Source: Closterium sp. Naga37s-1 (lineage: Eukaryota; Streptophyta; Zygnematophyceae; Desmidiales; Closteriaceae). From it: a stretch of 64,000 nt of DNA. The stretch spans positions 1-64,000 of the forward strand of contig CANJKZ010000409.1 in assembly GCA_947471745.1 (NCBI GenBank), given 5' to 3'. Every line of letters starts with the position of its first letter. The stretch's first letter is position 1. Shown in pieces: positions 10,762 to 22,600 of this stretch. Below the pieces are notes generated by a model. That model had not been told where the DNA came from and did not search any database. It worked only from the letters and a program-made list of their open reading frames with translations. The position numbers and the translations under genes were made by a program.

Positions 10762-13037
10762 ATGGCTCGTTCCCTGAGGGAACCAGTCACAGCACGCCGC
10801 CAGCACACCACTCTCCTCGTCGCGTCGCTAGTACTCATCGGGATGATCTGCGGTCCCGCGACTACCGCGGCGATGACGCTGGAAGAAGCCATCAACCAGG
10901 CCAACGAGGTACCGTTAGTACTATATCGCATGACAGCGATTCACATGGATAGTTTCACACCGTTAGTGTCGCGTAGGGGCTCTACGATGCTCGTGGGGAA
11001 ATGCCCATGTCAAAATGGACAACCACACAATGTGTAACACTTTCTCGCAACCAGGCGAGCTCTCCTCTCCGTCCGTCAGATCGGTTCCAAGGAAAGATTG
11101 TGACGCCGACGGCTCAAATTCGACATAAGCAGTGCCGAATGAACGTTTTGTCGTGTGCGTGCGTTGTGCGTGTCCACGTGGCATGAATACAGTTAGAAGC
11201 GGACGCGGCTACCACAGAGCTCGTTCTCACATCCGACGTGGAGCTCACGGCGTAAGTTCCCCATCAAGGCCACGTCTGCACATTCTACGTCTCGCCACGT
11301 GTGCACTTTCCATCTCATCATGCCACTTACGTCTGCACATGTTACTTTTTGCTTTTGTTATCTCTCTCACCTTTTTGCTTGAGTCGACTAAAAATATCCT
11401 CTCGCTTCCCACTCGCTCTTGCCCTCTCGCTTCCCGCACCTCCCACACCGTTCCTCGCGGTCTCCCCTCTCTCTTTCCTTCCTCTCCGCTCCCCAACCAA
11501 CCCCCCTCCTCTCCCCTCCCTCCCTTCCCCCCCCCCCCCCAGCCTTCTCCCCGCACTCTCAGGCGCGGCCAAGCTGACCATCACGGGCGCGTGTGGATCC
11601 ACCGGGTAGGTAACAATAGCAGGGGGGTCGTAGGGTTCCCACTTCGTAGCAGGGTCACATGGCAATGGTAGGATCAGTGGGTCAGGACCACGGTTGCACC
11701 CACCATCACCATCACCTCCTTCCCATCTCTCCTCTCCCCTTGTCATCTTCGCGCACCTTTTCCTGTCCCCAGCACCTCGAGATGCATCATCAGCGGGGGG
11801 GGTGGCGCCTTCCCCATATTCGCCTCCTCCTCCTCGTCGGGCTCCACGGCGGGGCAGTTGACTCTGGTCAACCTCAGCTTCCAGCAGGCGAAAAGCGTCT
11901 TCTCCAGGGTGCTCGCGCCAATCAACGCGAGTCAGTGCGAGTTCGCCCACAACAACAGGGGAGGGGTGCTCAGGTAGGGGAGAGGAGTGTTGGTGTGATG
12001 AGAGAGTGAGAGGGGTGCCCGACTGACTGCGTGAGACTCATGTGAGAGTGTGTGTGCTTGGTGCAATTGTAAGTGCGTGAGGTGCAAGTGAGTGTGTGTG
12101 GTGCGAGCTCCTTCCCTGCGACAGCCACCACACTCCACCGCCTCTTCTCGCGCTGCACCTTCCAGTCATTGATGGCCCCCCCATTCCCAAACACACGGCC
12201 TCACATCCACCCCTCCCTCCTCTCTCCCTCCCGCCCCGTTCATGTCTCCCCAACCCACCAGTGACAAGTTCCCACTAATGGACGCGCCTCCTAAGCGTCT
12301 CTTCACAGGCTGCGTTTTCTTCAACAACTCGTCGCCCATGGGGGGTGGCGCGGTCAACATCGACGCCACCACCTTCGATGCATTCGGCCTCATTGACCGC
12401 GTGCCGGCTCTCTCCTTCCTGCGCTGTACCTTCAACGGCAACAGCGCGCTGACGCATGTGGGCGGGGCGGTTAGGGTGGCGGGGACAGCCAGGCTGCGGT
12501 TTGAGAGTTGTCTCTTTTCTGATAACAGCGCTGGTGAGTGAGTGTGTGCGAGCGTGCATGTGTGCATGTGTGTGCATGTGTGTGTATGGTTCTGTGTTGT
12601 GGTGGCCTTTTTGAGTCTTCTCAAAAATCATCTGGAACAGCACCCTCTCTCCCTCCAACCCTCCCTCCACCCTTACAGACGCATCTGGGGGAGCCGTTTA
12701 TTCCAAAGACGCCGCCCTTACGTTCGTCAAAACCAACCTATATAGCAACAAGGCCCGTGGCACTGCCGCTGTCAGCGTCGTCACCTCTGGCGCAGGCGGA
12801 GCAGTCTACGCCGCCGCGTCGGGAACAAACACCGAGGCTGCTGTGCGCTTCTGCTCCACAACCGCCTTCCAGTATAACAGCGCCAGACTTGTGGACGGGG
12901 CCAACCTGTATCTGGAAGCGGGCGTGGTCGGATCGCGGTGGGCGGCTGCGTTGGCGTTTTGCGGCTGTAGCAAGCCGATTGGGAGTGTGGTGCCCACGAG
13001 TGGGTGGCAGCTGCTGACCAGTTGCTCTGCCAGGTGA
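10762..13037 (+). CDS. Secreted right-handed beta-helix (polymorphic-membrane-protein-like) protein, 7 exons
   Basis: I recognise no named gene, but the fold class is clear. Exons that join in phase at GT-AG borders are 10762-10908, 11193-11251, 11543-11605, 11773-11973, 12108-12164, 12262-12533 and 12679-13037. They total 1158 nt, or 385 residues plus a TGA stop. Residues 1-37 form a signal peptide (basic start, then TTLLVASLVLIGMICG, then small residues), followed by LEEAINQANE. The body has parallel beta-helix turns: LTITGACGST, CIISGGGGAFPI, LTLVNLSFQ, then four GG-A-V turns (GGGAVNID, GGAVRVAG, GGAVYSKD, GGAVYAAA) alternating with F-x-x-N turns (CVFFNNSS, CTFNGNSAL, CLFSDNSA). This pattern is that of Pmp/pectate-lyase-like extracellular proteins. 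A cell-wall or cell-surface role is inference; no catalytic residues can be assigned. The last exon also has a possible GT donor just before the stop, so a longer C-terminus is possible. Confidence 0.8.
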
Positions 13038-14326
13038 CCATGCGGGTTAGGAGTTGGTGCGGAGTTGGGGGGGAGCAGTGGGAGCAGGCTGCTTGCACTG
13101 TAACCAAATGTTTGCCCCTACTCCTTCTGCCCACGGGCATATCTGAATACCTTTCCCCTGCAATGGAGTCAGTACCTCGTGTGGCAGTCTTCTTGGTGCC
13201 CACACTCCTCTTCTCCCTCGTGCTTCCCTGCGCATTCCTTCTGTCGTTTGGATTGTCCTCACGTCCTCCCTCCCCACCCCCCTGCTTTCGCCTCATGTCT
13301 CTTCCCTTTCGGCTCTCTCCCCCCCTTTTCTCCGTACAAGCAGCACCTGTAATGCTTGAGCCCTGCCTGTCACTCTTCACCGCAGTCAACTCCTGGATTC
13401 TCCTCTGGCTCCTCACCTCACATGTGAAGGGTCTCTTGACAAACTGTTGCTGCTTAGTACCATTCTCCAGGCCATTGACATTCAGCCCTGTTATGACAAT
13501 GTAAAAAAACACTCCACATTATGAATCTTATCGAGAGCTGCAATTTGATGTTAAAATCAAGGTATTTCCTTTGCCATAGTTGGAAGCCTTGCGCTTATGG
13601 CTTTTGTCTTATTCACCCCTCAATTTTTAATGAGCGCACCAGCACTGTATATGCTGGGTATGACGATACAAGAATAGTTTTTTTTTTACGTGGGGTAAAA
13701 GAACGAGATATGGTACATTTTGTTCGATCAGGCACTAGGTCATAGTGACACATAATAGTAACACACAAACTACAATAGAAGATATACACAAAATGCTTGC
13801 TGTGGTTACGATCGCATGCCTGAGAAGCAGGTTGCTGGTGTGTGTGAGGTGAGGAACCAGCGGAAAGCAGGACCTGAATTCGGCGAAGCATGACCGACAG
13901 GGATCAATTAGTACCAGCGCTGATTGGAGGGAGGACGGGGGGGAGAGAGGCGAGATGGGAGAGGCATGGGGAGGAAAGGAGAGGGTGGGGAAGGAGGATG
14001 CAAGGAGAACAGTATGAAGAAATAAGGAGAATAAAGCAGGGGGTGGGCAAGCAACAGCGAAACAAGGCGAAAGGATAGCAGTTGGTCATTCAATTGCATG
14101 ATGGATTATAGCACCCTGCACTCCTCTCTCACTCGTTTGCAGCTTCTCACTCTCTAGTCTTGCTCCTGCTCACTACTTTCCAACCCTCCCCCAGTTGTGC
14201 ATTTTCTCCCCCACTTTGTTGGCATCACCAGCCCAATGGTCTTGCTCCCACTGCACTCCAAAAACCCAGCGTTTGAGAACTCAAAAGAGACTCGCCTTTT
14301 CCTCTCCCCCCTGCAACACACACACA
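13038..14326. other. 3' flank of the beta-helix gene, no further gene seen
   Basis: Probably 3' UTR followed by unassigned DNA. It contains pyrimidine-rich stretches (13200-13340, 14110-14330), a poly-T run near 13678-13688 and a purine-rich patch (13920-14080). An overlapping 166-codon frame (13004-13504) is out of phase with the last exon and has no domain. Confidence 0.4.
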
Positions 14327-14516
14327 CACTCTCTCACCTCACTGCACTTGCTCCTCTCTCACCTGACTGCACTTGCGCCTCTCTCACCTCACTGCACTTG
14401 CGCCTCTCTCACCTGACTGCATTTGCGCCTCTCTCACCTGACTGCACTTGCGCCTCTCTCACCTGACTGCACTTGCGCCTCTCTCACCTGACTGCACTTG
14501 CGCCTCTCCCACCTGA
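14327..14516. repeat. 25-bp minisatellite
   Basis: About seven copies of a 25-bp unit (ctctctcacctgactgcact then tgcgc) with rare changes (CTCACTG, CATTTG). The last unit runs directly into the interior of copia element B1, so the array marks the point where that element ends. Confidence 0.93.
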
Positions 14517-17500
14517 CATCATCCTCGGCGTCGTCGTACAGCAGGTCATCATCTGCTTCGTCGTACACCGTGGTGAAGGCAGCTGGCGGCAGGCAGGCGT
14601 GGAAGCTCAGCTGCTCCGGCGGCCGTCGAGCTCGACCTCTGCGTCGCAGCTCAGGCTTCTTGATTGTCACCTCCACCACGTCGCTGTCGGTGGACTCCTC
14701 TCCCGCCGACAGCTCCCCTTTCTCGTCGACATCTTTGTCGTCGACCAGCTGCTTCGACCCTTCGACCGGCTGCTCGCCCGCTGCTGACTTCAACAGCTCC
14801 CCTGTCGACCGCCCCGGCTGCTGCTCCCTTGTCGACTGCACCCATGCTGCTGCCTCCTGTTCGACCGGCTCCCCTGTCTGCTGCTCCCCTGTCGTCGACG
14901 GCTTCCGGTCCTGGTCGACGAGCTTGGCGCCTTGTCGACCGCTGGCGATGCCACTGGCCGGCGCCATAGGCGACGCCTCAAGGCTCCCCTCATCGCCGGT
15001 GGCAGACACAGGTGCCAACGCAGGCCGAGCTGCGATGGGGGAGGGAGGAGCAAGAACAGGGGGAGGTGGAAGAACTTCCATAACATCCTCGTCAGCAGGC
15101 TCGTTGACTTCGGCGAGCAGCGAAACCATCGCCGTCGAGGTGCCCGTCAGCGGGTGTGCCTGCGTCCGCCTCGACGCCGGCCCATACTTCGCCTTCCACA
15201 CCTCCAGCGATAGCGTCTCATAAAAGATCACCTCGACCGACGTGACCACCTTGTTGTCGGTCAGGTCGAGCACCTCCCAGCCCTTGCTCTCCGGCGACAC
15301 ACCCAGGTGAAGCCCCTAGCGAGCCTTCGGCGCCAGCTTCCCACCGCGCTGCTGCTCGGGAATCATGAACTGCACCATGCAGCCCCACACCCGCGCCAGC
15401 GTGAGGTCGGGCTTCTTCCCGGTCAGCAGATGGTGCGGAGTCGTCCCCGGCGGCGTCGTCGATCGCTCCAAGCAGTTGCGCACCCAGACAGCCTGTCGAA
15501 GAGCGAGGTGCCACCAGTGGTGCTGCACGCCCATGTACAGCAGCATCGTCCGCACGGACTCGACGACCGTGCGCATCTCCCGCTCAGCCATGCCATTCTG
15601 CTGTGGAGTGTAGGGGCACGTCAGGTCGTGGACGATGCCCTTCCCGTCGATGAAGTTGGAGAAATCCTTTCCGAGGAACTCCCCTCCCCGGTCAGAGCGG
15701 AGCGACAGCACCGACTTCTTTGTCTGCCGTTCCACCAGAACCAGCCACCTCTGAAACTCCCGCATCACGTCGCTCTTCTTAGCGACTGGGGTTGCCTACA
15801 CAAAACGAGTGTGGCGATCCTTCAGCAGCAGGAAGTACAAGCTGCCATCCTTGGCAGCCACACGAAATGGCCCGCACAAATCAATGTGCACGATAGCCAG
15901 TGCCTCCTCGGCGTCCGAGCCCTTGTCGGGGAAGGGTCTGACGCACGAGACACACGGCGGGTCTGCTCCGGTCGACGACGTGATGTCGAGCCCAGTAGCA
16001 ACTTCATGCTTCGCCGAAGCTCTTGATCGTGTCGACGCCGACGTGTGCGAGCCTCGCATGCAAACGGTCAGGGGTCGACTTCGTCGCCAAGACGATCGTC
16101 CGCAGAGCCACCACCTTGGTCGACGGCGAACCGCGTCGAGCAGGGGCGAAGGTCGGTGCAGAGGACTCGTCCGGTGTAGCGTGCTCGGCCGAGCACCTCC
16201 CCGGTCGCCGCAACGAGCAGCATCTCGTCGCCGTCGCCCTGCAGCTGCACTCCGCTCTCCTTCAGCTGGCCAGCAGATAGCAGGTTCGCCTCTACGCCCG
16301 GGACGTAGAGCACGTCGTGGATGAGGACCCGCTTTCCGGCCTCCCCTTGCAGAGCGACGGTTTCGCGACCCTCGACAGGCTACAGCGCCCCGTTGAATCC
16401 ACGCACGTGCTTCACGCCGTCGCTCGGCGCCATGTCGACGAAGACCGCCTTCGTCCTTATCAGGTGGTGGGAGCAACCGCTGTCGAGCAGCACCGCCATC
16501 GGGTTTGCCTGCACACCTGCCGCCACCGCCTGGAAGTCCTCGCCAGCCTCCGGCGCCAGCGAGACTGTCGGCTCCACCACGCCGACCATCGAGCACGACG
16601 CCTCCCCGTCGCCTCGGCCTTTGCCACTGGAGTTGTCGACGTCCTTCGTCGACGACGTTGTCTTTGACGTCTCCTTGTCCTTGCGCGGCTTTGCATCTCG
16701 ACGGGGGCGACGACTGGTCGACCGCGGCCTCCCTTGTTGTCGTCCTCGTCGCTGTCGTCGCGTTCGGGGCATTCGTAGGAGAGATGGTCGGGGTCGTGGC
16801 AGATCCATGTCGACCACCACCTCCTCGGCCCTTATCACGCGTTGACCTCTTCTCGTCGACGTCCTTCGTCGACCGCCGACCTCCGCTACCACCTCCGCCC
16901 AGCTTCCCGCGCTGCTCCTGCTGACGATTCGGCTTCGTCGCCGTAGCGTAACTTGCTAGCGGAAGGAGCTCCGTGGGCTGCTCTGCCTCCTGCATCGCCT
17001 CATCTTGGAGAATGTAGCTGGTGAGGGAGTCCTCGTCGAGGGACTCACATGTGCCGGGCACCATCGTCATACTCTTCATCAGGTTGTAGCTGCGCGGCAG
17101 GCTCTTGAGGACGTGAGTGATGTAGGACACCATAGAGTATTCGATGCCCGCCATCCGCATCTCAGCTAGGATCCGTCGAGCACGGTTGCAGTAGTCCGTC
17201 GCCGACTCCTGCTCGCCCATCCGAATGTGTGTCATCTTCTACTCCAGCTGTCCGATGTACAGGTCGTTCCTCACCTGGTACGTCGACAAGATGAAGTGCC
17301 ATGCTTGGTGACCGGCGTCCAGTCGCTCTCGACAGGACCTGAGCGCCAGCTGCACCACCGGCGAGCAGCACCTCGAGATGACCATGAAGATGAGCAAGTG
17401 AGCCGCACGAAACTCCCCACGCAGCTCGACATTCTCCTCGGGCGGAATTGGCACGGTGCCGTGAAGCCCTTCAGCCCGGCGACCTCCAGCTGAGGTTCTA

Positions 17501-18969
17501 TCGACTCCCTCCATGTGATGAGGTCCTGTCAACCTTGCAGCGGTGCGACAGTGATCCGGTCCGGCGAGAACTTGAAGTAGCCATACGCGGGTGCAATCCC
17601 GCCCGCCGTCACGTGCGTCGTCGCCGAGAGCCCTCCACCGCTTCGTAGAGGAGATCGACGTCGACCATCGACGTCGGCACGCGTGCTGCCTGCAGCCGCC
17701 ATCGACCGTTGCACTCGCGCCTGAATCCTGAAGACATCACCGTCGACCTTGATCACCCCTCTCTGCTTCGTGCCTTCGCTGTCGCTGATTCGTACACCGC
17801 CGTCGACCTCGTCGTCGACGCCACCTTCGTTTCGTACCGGTCGAGGAGATGCAAGACGGGAAGGGTGTTCCGTCGCCCACTGCGACCGGATGCCCAACTC
17901 GGCGATCATCAAGGGGATCATCCCGTACTCGCCATCCGCATGGCGTTTCCTCGCGTCAGCCCAACGTGCCTCTAAGGTGTCTGCTACGCCGTATCAACTA
18001 CGGGGTTGACCATGGCGACTAACGTTGCTGCTGGCCTACGAACGACTTAGTAGGTGCAAAAGTCGGCTCCTATCTGAAGGTACTCTGCGGGGCCTTCCAC
18101 GCTCACCGCACCATGCGGAGAGTCACTCTACAACGGTAGTGAGCTAGACTACGGGGGTTGGCACGAACTAGTAGGAGTGATCGTAGCTTGTTTAGTTCCT
18201 TAGTACTAGCGCATGCACGGGAGAAATCGGCAAGAGTTTCACTAGGCAAAGTTGGAATTACAGAAAGATTGAACAATCAATGACAACAATGACTACATCA
18301 GGCACCTAGCAACTCTGCAGCTAGCCTGGTCGACCGCCAGCACAGCTTGGTCGACCGCCTGCCAGCGTTGCGTAGAGGAGCCGTGCCAGCAAAGCAGGTC
18401 GACGGCGTGCCAACGTTGCAGCAGAGCGGCTGTCCAGCGTTGCCCCGTAGAAGACAACAGTACGCACGCTCGCAGGTGCACGCAGACGATTGGCCTGACT
18501 TGCACCGTTGTGCATCCGTCGGCTGTTGTCTGCGTCTGACGAGCAACATCGACTTCGGGAGAAGTTGCCTTCGCCATCGCGACCTCGACGACGTTCGCCT
18601 GTCTCCGCAGAATCCGTCGAGCACGTTACCCGGTCGACCACCTCCCCTTCCGTCGACCAGACCTGTCAGCTGTTGTCGCCGAGCTCCCCTCGTCGATCGC
18701 TGCTCACATGTCAGGTCGACGGACGGCTTCGTCGACCTCCCCGGTCGAACTGCTCCTCCTGGTCGATGGCCCACCCGTCGCCCAGCCCAGTCAGCTGCAG
18801 TTGTCGAGCTCCCTGGTCGATAGCAACACCGCAGCGGTCCCCTGCAGCTCGACGAAGCCCGTCGAGCAGCTCTCCCACTGTGAACAGTCGGCTGCTTCTC
18901 CCGTACATCCGACCAAGTCGTCGGCGTTGCCCAAGCAAGAGCGGGGCCAACACTCCATTCCCGTTAACA
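14517..18969 (-). mobile_element. Ty1/copia element B1, 5' half only
   Basis: Minus-strand copia remnant. It holds a long 5' LTR (18114-18969), a gag region with the copia Gag core (YQVRNDLYIGQL and ESATDYCNRARRILAEMR, about 16950-17570), a protease with DSGCSHHLI (about 16380-16520), and an integrase with LCGPFRVAAKDGS, SDRGGEFLGKDF and TPQQNGMAERE (about 15320-15900), then a low-complexity linker. Reverse transcriptase, RNase H and the 3' LTR are not present. It is an old copy with many breaks (about ten). The related B2 piece at 32991-41590 carries the complementary 3' part. Confidence 0.85.
18114..18969 (-). repeat. 5' LTR of copia element B1 (856 bp)
   Basis: Read on the minus strand it begins TGTTAACGGGAATGG and ends CTCTCCGCA, a TG...CA LTR. 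Nearly the whole length matches the split LTR of B2 (32991-33045 plus 40090-40995), including the run of GGTCGAC motifs. Divergence by eye is of the order of 10 percent. A TGGTGCGG primer-like stretch follows its inner edge. Confidence 0.85.
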
Positions 18970-19299
18970 ATCTCGATTGTAAGTGTGTCGGGAGGAAATT
19001 TCGAGGAAACTTCGTTTCGAAAATGTCATTCTGGGTCGCTCACGCGCTGGCTGTATTGCGATCAATCCGAAGGCGGGGTTAATATCGGAAGGAAATTTCG
19101 AAGAAACTTCTTCCTGATAAAGTCAAATTCAGGGACCACTCCACTAACAGGCTATTCTGTTACACTATACTCAAAATCAGGGATATGAGATCTATTCTGA
19201 TTGGATCAGGGTTGAGAACTCATTAATTCTGAAATTTCAGTCTCCACAAAGTGGAAAGCCGGTAATCACCCTGAAATCAGGGTAATTACCCTGATAAAA
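18970..19299. other. Unassigned DNA with ATCAGGG motif cluster
   Basis: No gene. It contains six TCAGGG/CCCTGA hexamers (19129, 19177, 19206, 19269, 19277, 19289), a perfect 20-bp palindrome at 19276-19295, and two related roughly 30-bp segments (GGAGGAAATTTCGAGGAAAC at 18992 and a near copy at 19089). This looks like a decayed nonautonomous element or the far flank of the adjacent LTR piece. Confidence 0.5.
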
Positions 19300-19424
19300 A
19301 CAGCCCTGGTTCCCTCCTACGTGGTAGCTAGGCTAGTCACTATATAATCACGTGCCTTGTCAATTCATTGAGTCACACTCTCGTTATTTGTTATTCCGCA
19401 CACTCTCTTTAACAACTCATAACA
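19300..19424 (+). repeat. Orphan Ty3/gypsy LTR fragment of the element D family
   Basis: Matches the inner half of the element D 5' LTR (complement of 47117-47240). Shared blocks are TATATAATC-CGTGCCTT, TCATTGAGTCACAC, TTATTCCG-GCACTCTCTTTAACAA and the CATAACA end. The upstream half of the LTR is absent, and no internal gypsy sequence follows beyond the first bases, so it is a remnant. Confidence 0.75.
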
Positions 19425-19533
19425 CTTGACCTCGTCACCCAAACTGTTTCAGAAACCGAGTTTCATACATGCTGATTTCAGGCTTGAATAGACCCAACCC
19501 CATGATTTTCGGGAATAGGATTAGACCTTAGGG

Positions 19534-19539
19534 TTTATT
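19534..19539 (-). promoter_or_regulatory. Poly(A) signal AATAAA of the U-box kinase gene
   Basis: AATAAA on the minus strand, about 90 nt beyond the TAG stop of the gene ending at 19628. A reasonable 3' end signal by position, not proven. Confidence 0.4.
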
Positions 19540-19627
19540 AGGCGGGTAAAAAAGTTATCGTTTCATTGTGGATTGAAGTCCCTAAACATGAGCAAGTCCA
19601 CATAAACTCCTGCAACAGGCAGGTGTA

Positions 19628-22600
19628 CTATGAGAGCAACTTGAGGGCAACGTTGGGCGTGAGGAAGGTGTGCGGCAGCGGTTGGCCGGTGACAGGAGAG
19701 AGGGAGCTGGATGCAAGCCATTGCTGCATGTGCTGCTGCTCGTATGTGAACCCATCTGCTGCTACCACTGGCTCGCTCATGGGTGCCTGCAGATGGTGCA
19801 CAGGACATGGGAAGGGGGTAAAATATTGAAATTGGTAAGCGGTGGGGGGAGGTGCAAGAGTACGCAGTCTTTGGTAACATGCTCATAGAGCTAAGGGGAT
19901 GACCTGAGGACGTATCACATGACGAGGAGGGGTATGAGGGGGGGGACCATAAGGAGAAAAGGGAGGGTGGAGGGTATGAGGATTGGAGGGTGGAGGGAAA
20001 GGGAATGCAGGCTCCAGGTGATTCCAGGAGCAAGTCATTACCTTGGAGAGAGGGCAGAGAAGCTGCCCATGTGTGCCATCTGCACCATGCCACCTAATTT
20101 CTGTCCCACGCACTCCATCCGCTCCCACCACTGCTCCTCCTCCTGCCTTTCCTCCTCTGTCTCCTCCCTTGCCTTCAAATAGTGTAGCCGAACCAGGAGA
20201 AACAGCAGGGCCATTGCAAGCAGCAGCACCGGGACCACCATTCGCAGCAGCAGCAGCAGCAGTAGTAGCAGCAGCAGCAGTAGTAGCAGCAGCAGCAGCA
20301 GTAGTAGCAGCAGCGGCCGCAGAGCAAACAGCGCGAGAAGTGAGGCGCATGAGAGCAGGATGCACTTCCGATGCCAGGTCTGGTCTCAGGCGCCGCTGCC
20401 TGCATGCGCAGCGCATGGCCAGGGAGGCAAGTGCACGGGCACAAGGGAGCGGCCACGCCCCTGCTGCAGGGTCGAGATGGGATGCGATCATCTCTGCCAT
20501 GAGAGCCAGGGGACTGCTGGGGGGAGATCGTGCATCAAATGAGGGTGTGGAAGAGAGTGAGGATGCTGCGCTGCTGCTGGTGTGGCTGCTGCTGGTGCAG
20601 CTGGTGGTGTTGCTGCTGGTGTTGCTGCTGGCAGTAGTGCTGGTGCTGTGGGTGTTTGTTCTCCCACTGGAAGCTATCACGTCGCCACCCACTCCCCCCA
20701 TGCTCACGGCCATGTCATAATCAATATTCCCACCCAAGTATCCGCCGCCTCCTCCCCCACCAGTGACACTGACGGCACAGGCAGATGCAGAAGCTAGCAG
20801 CTTGTGAACCTGATTCACATTACTGTACCCCGTTAGCAACTGTAGCATTATTATCCCCAGCGCGTAAACATCCGATGAAACCGAAATCTCGCATGTAACC
20901 ACTTCCTCCGGGTCAATGTAACCAGCAGTACCCCGCACCCTCGCCGTCATATTGCCGCCTGCATCTGCACTCGTGTCAATCAGCCGAGCCAATCCCACGT
21001 CAGCTAGCTTTGTCCGGAGGTTCAGATCCAAAAGGACATTGTGCGGCTTTAAGTCCCGATGCGCAACAGGGGGATCGCTGTGGTGCAGAAACACCAGAGC
21101 ACCGGCCACTTCGGACAAAATCCGTAACCGGTCCGACCAATGCAGCGGGGGGCGCGACGCGGTAACCGGTTGGTTACCACCGCCGCCAGCACCACCGCCA
21201 CCACCACCACCATTTCGGCCAACCAGGTAATCCGCGAGGCTGCCGCCCGGAAGGTACTCGTACACGAGGCACATGGCGGCGGGGCAGTGGCCCATGAGCA
21301 GCACGAGGTGCGGGTGGTGTGCGCGCGACAGTACTCGCAGTTCCGTGCAGTACTCATCTGGGCCCTGCCACCCGTCGCCATCCAGCCGCTTCACTGCCAC
21401 CTCGCATCCCATCAAATGGCCCTTGTATACCTGCGGAGAACACAGGTGATGGCGCGGGCGTGGGAGAGGGAGAGGTGGGGAAGGCGAACGGAGGTGGTGG
21501 TGAGGCTTAATGCACTTCCGCTTTGCGTTGCAGGCTGGGCAGGGAACGATGGTATTGGAACGTTGGAGTCAGATCAGAGCTACGTTTGCTCCGCTGAATA
21601 CGCAAAATCTGAGCGGACAGTGGAAGGGGAAAAGAGGAATTGGGAAGAAGAAAGAGGGAAGCGGGAAGAGTGACGGAGGATGAGGGAAGCGGGAATATGG
21701 CAGGAAGAGCGCGGCGAAGACGGCACGCACCCGTCCAAAGGCGCCGCGGCCGAGCAGATTAGCGTCGTCGAAGTTACCAGTGGCCTGCTGCAGCTGCGCC
21801 AGCGAGAACCGCCGGCACTCGCTCCTCTCCGCCGCCTCTACTTGCGCTGTTCCCCTGCGCCGAGCCTCTCCCCCATCCGCGAAACCCCCCCAATCGTCCG
21901 ACGAGCAGTCGCTGTCGTTGTCGCTCCCCCATGCGACGCTGACCGCCGCGTCATGGCCTGCGTCGACCGGCGAAAGCGCGTCCGCATCGCGGTCAACGCG
22001 CGGAGGAGCATTGTAACCGCCAGTGGCGGCGCGGGGGATCGTGTTCCATTGGCGATTCTCTTCTTCCGCGTCGCCTCCTCCCCGCACACGCTGCTCCAGC
22101 TCCCCCGCGCCCTCCCCGCCCTGCTCCCGCTCCGCCTCGTCGTCCGTCCAGTCCTCGTCGCTGCTGCTCCCGCCGCTATTCATCCGCGCGCCGAACCCGT
22201 TGCCGCCCGACCCCGGCCCGAAGCACTTGGCCGCAGCCGCGGCAACGGGTACAACTCCCGCTGCGCGCATCGCGGCGGCTCCCGCGGCGGCGGCGGCGGA
22301 GAGGAAGGGCATGGAGGAGTTGGGGGCGGACGCGGCGCCTCGTCGGGCGGCGTTACTTGCGCCAGACGTGCTAATAAGAGAGGTAGCAGTGATAGTAGAG
22401 CTCTTGCTTCTTCCAACCGCAGCGAGGGAAACGTTGCCCTTTGCCGCGGCGCCAGCATCACTTGTAACGACAAAGGTAGAGCTTTTGCTGCTTGTACTCG
22501 CGATGGGAGCAGGTTCGGTTGTTTTTCCAACCCTGCTCCTTTGCGCGCCGCGCGCAGCGTCTGCTCCGCCTGCGTCGTTCACGTCGCTGCGGCGGCTTGG

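Noticed and set aside
13004-13504. 166-codon frame overlapping the last beta-helix exon
   Set aside because: Out of phase with the gene; product is Leu/Ser/Pro-rich without a domain; likely 3' UTR.
18990-19116. Heat-shock-element-like GAA/TTC arrays
   Set aside because: The spacing of GAA and TTC units is not the regular 5-bp pattern, and the position is downstream of the nearest gene.
20360-20720. Plus-strand Leu/Val-rich frames over the kinase exon 2
   Set aside because: Shadows of Ser/Thr/Asn-rich codons of the minus-strand kinase tail.
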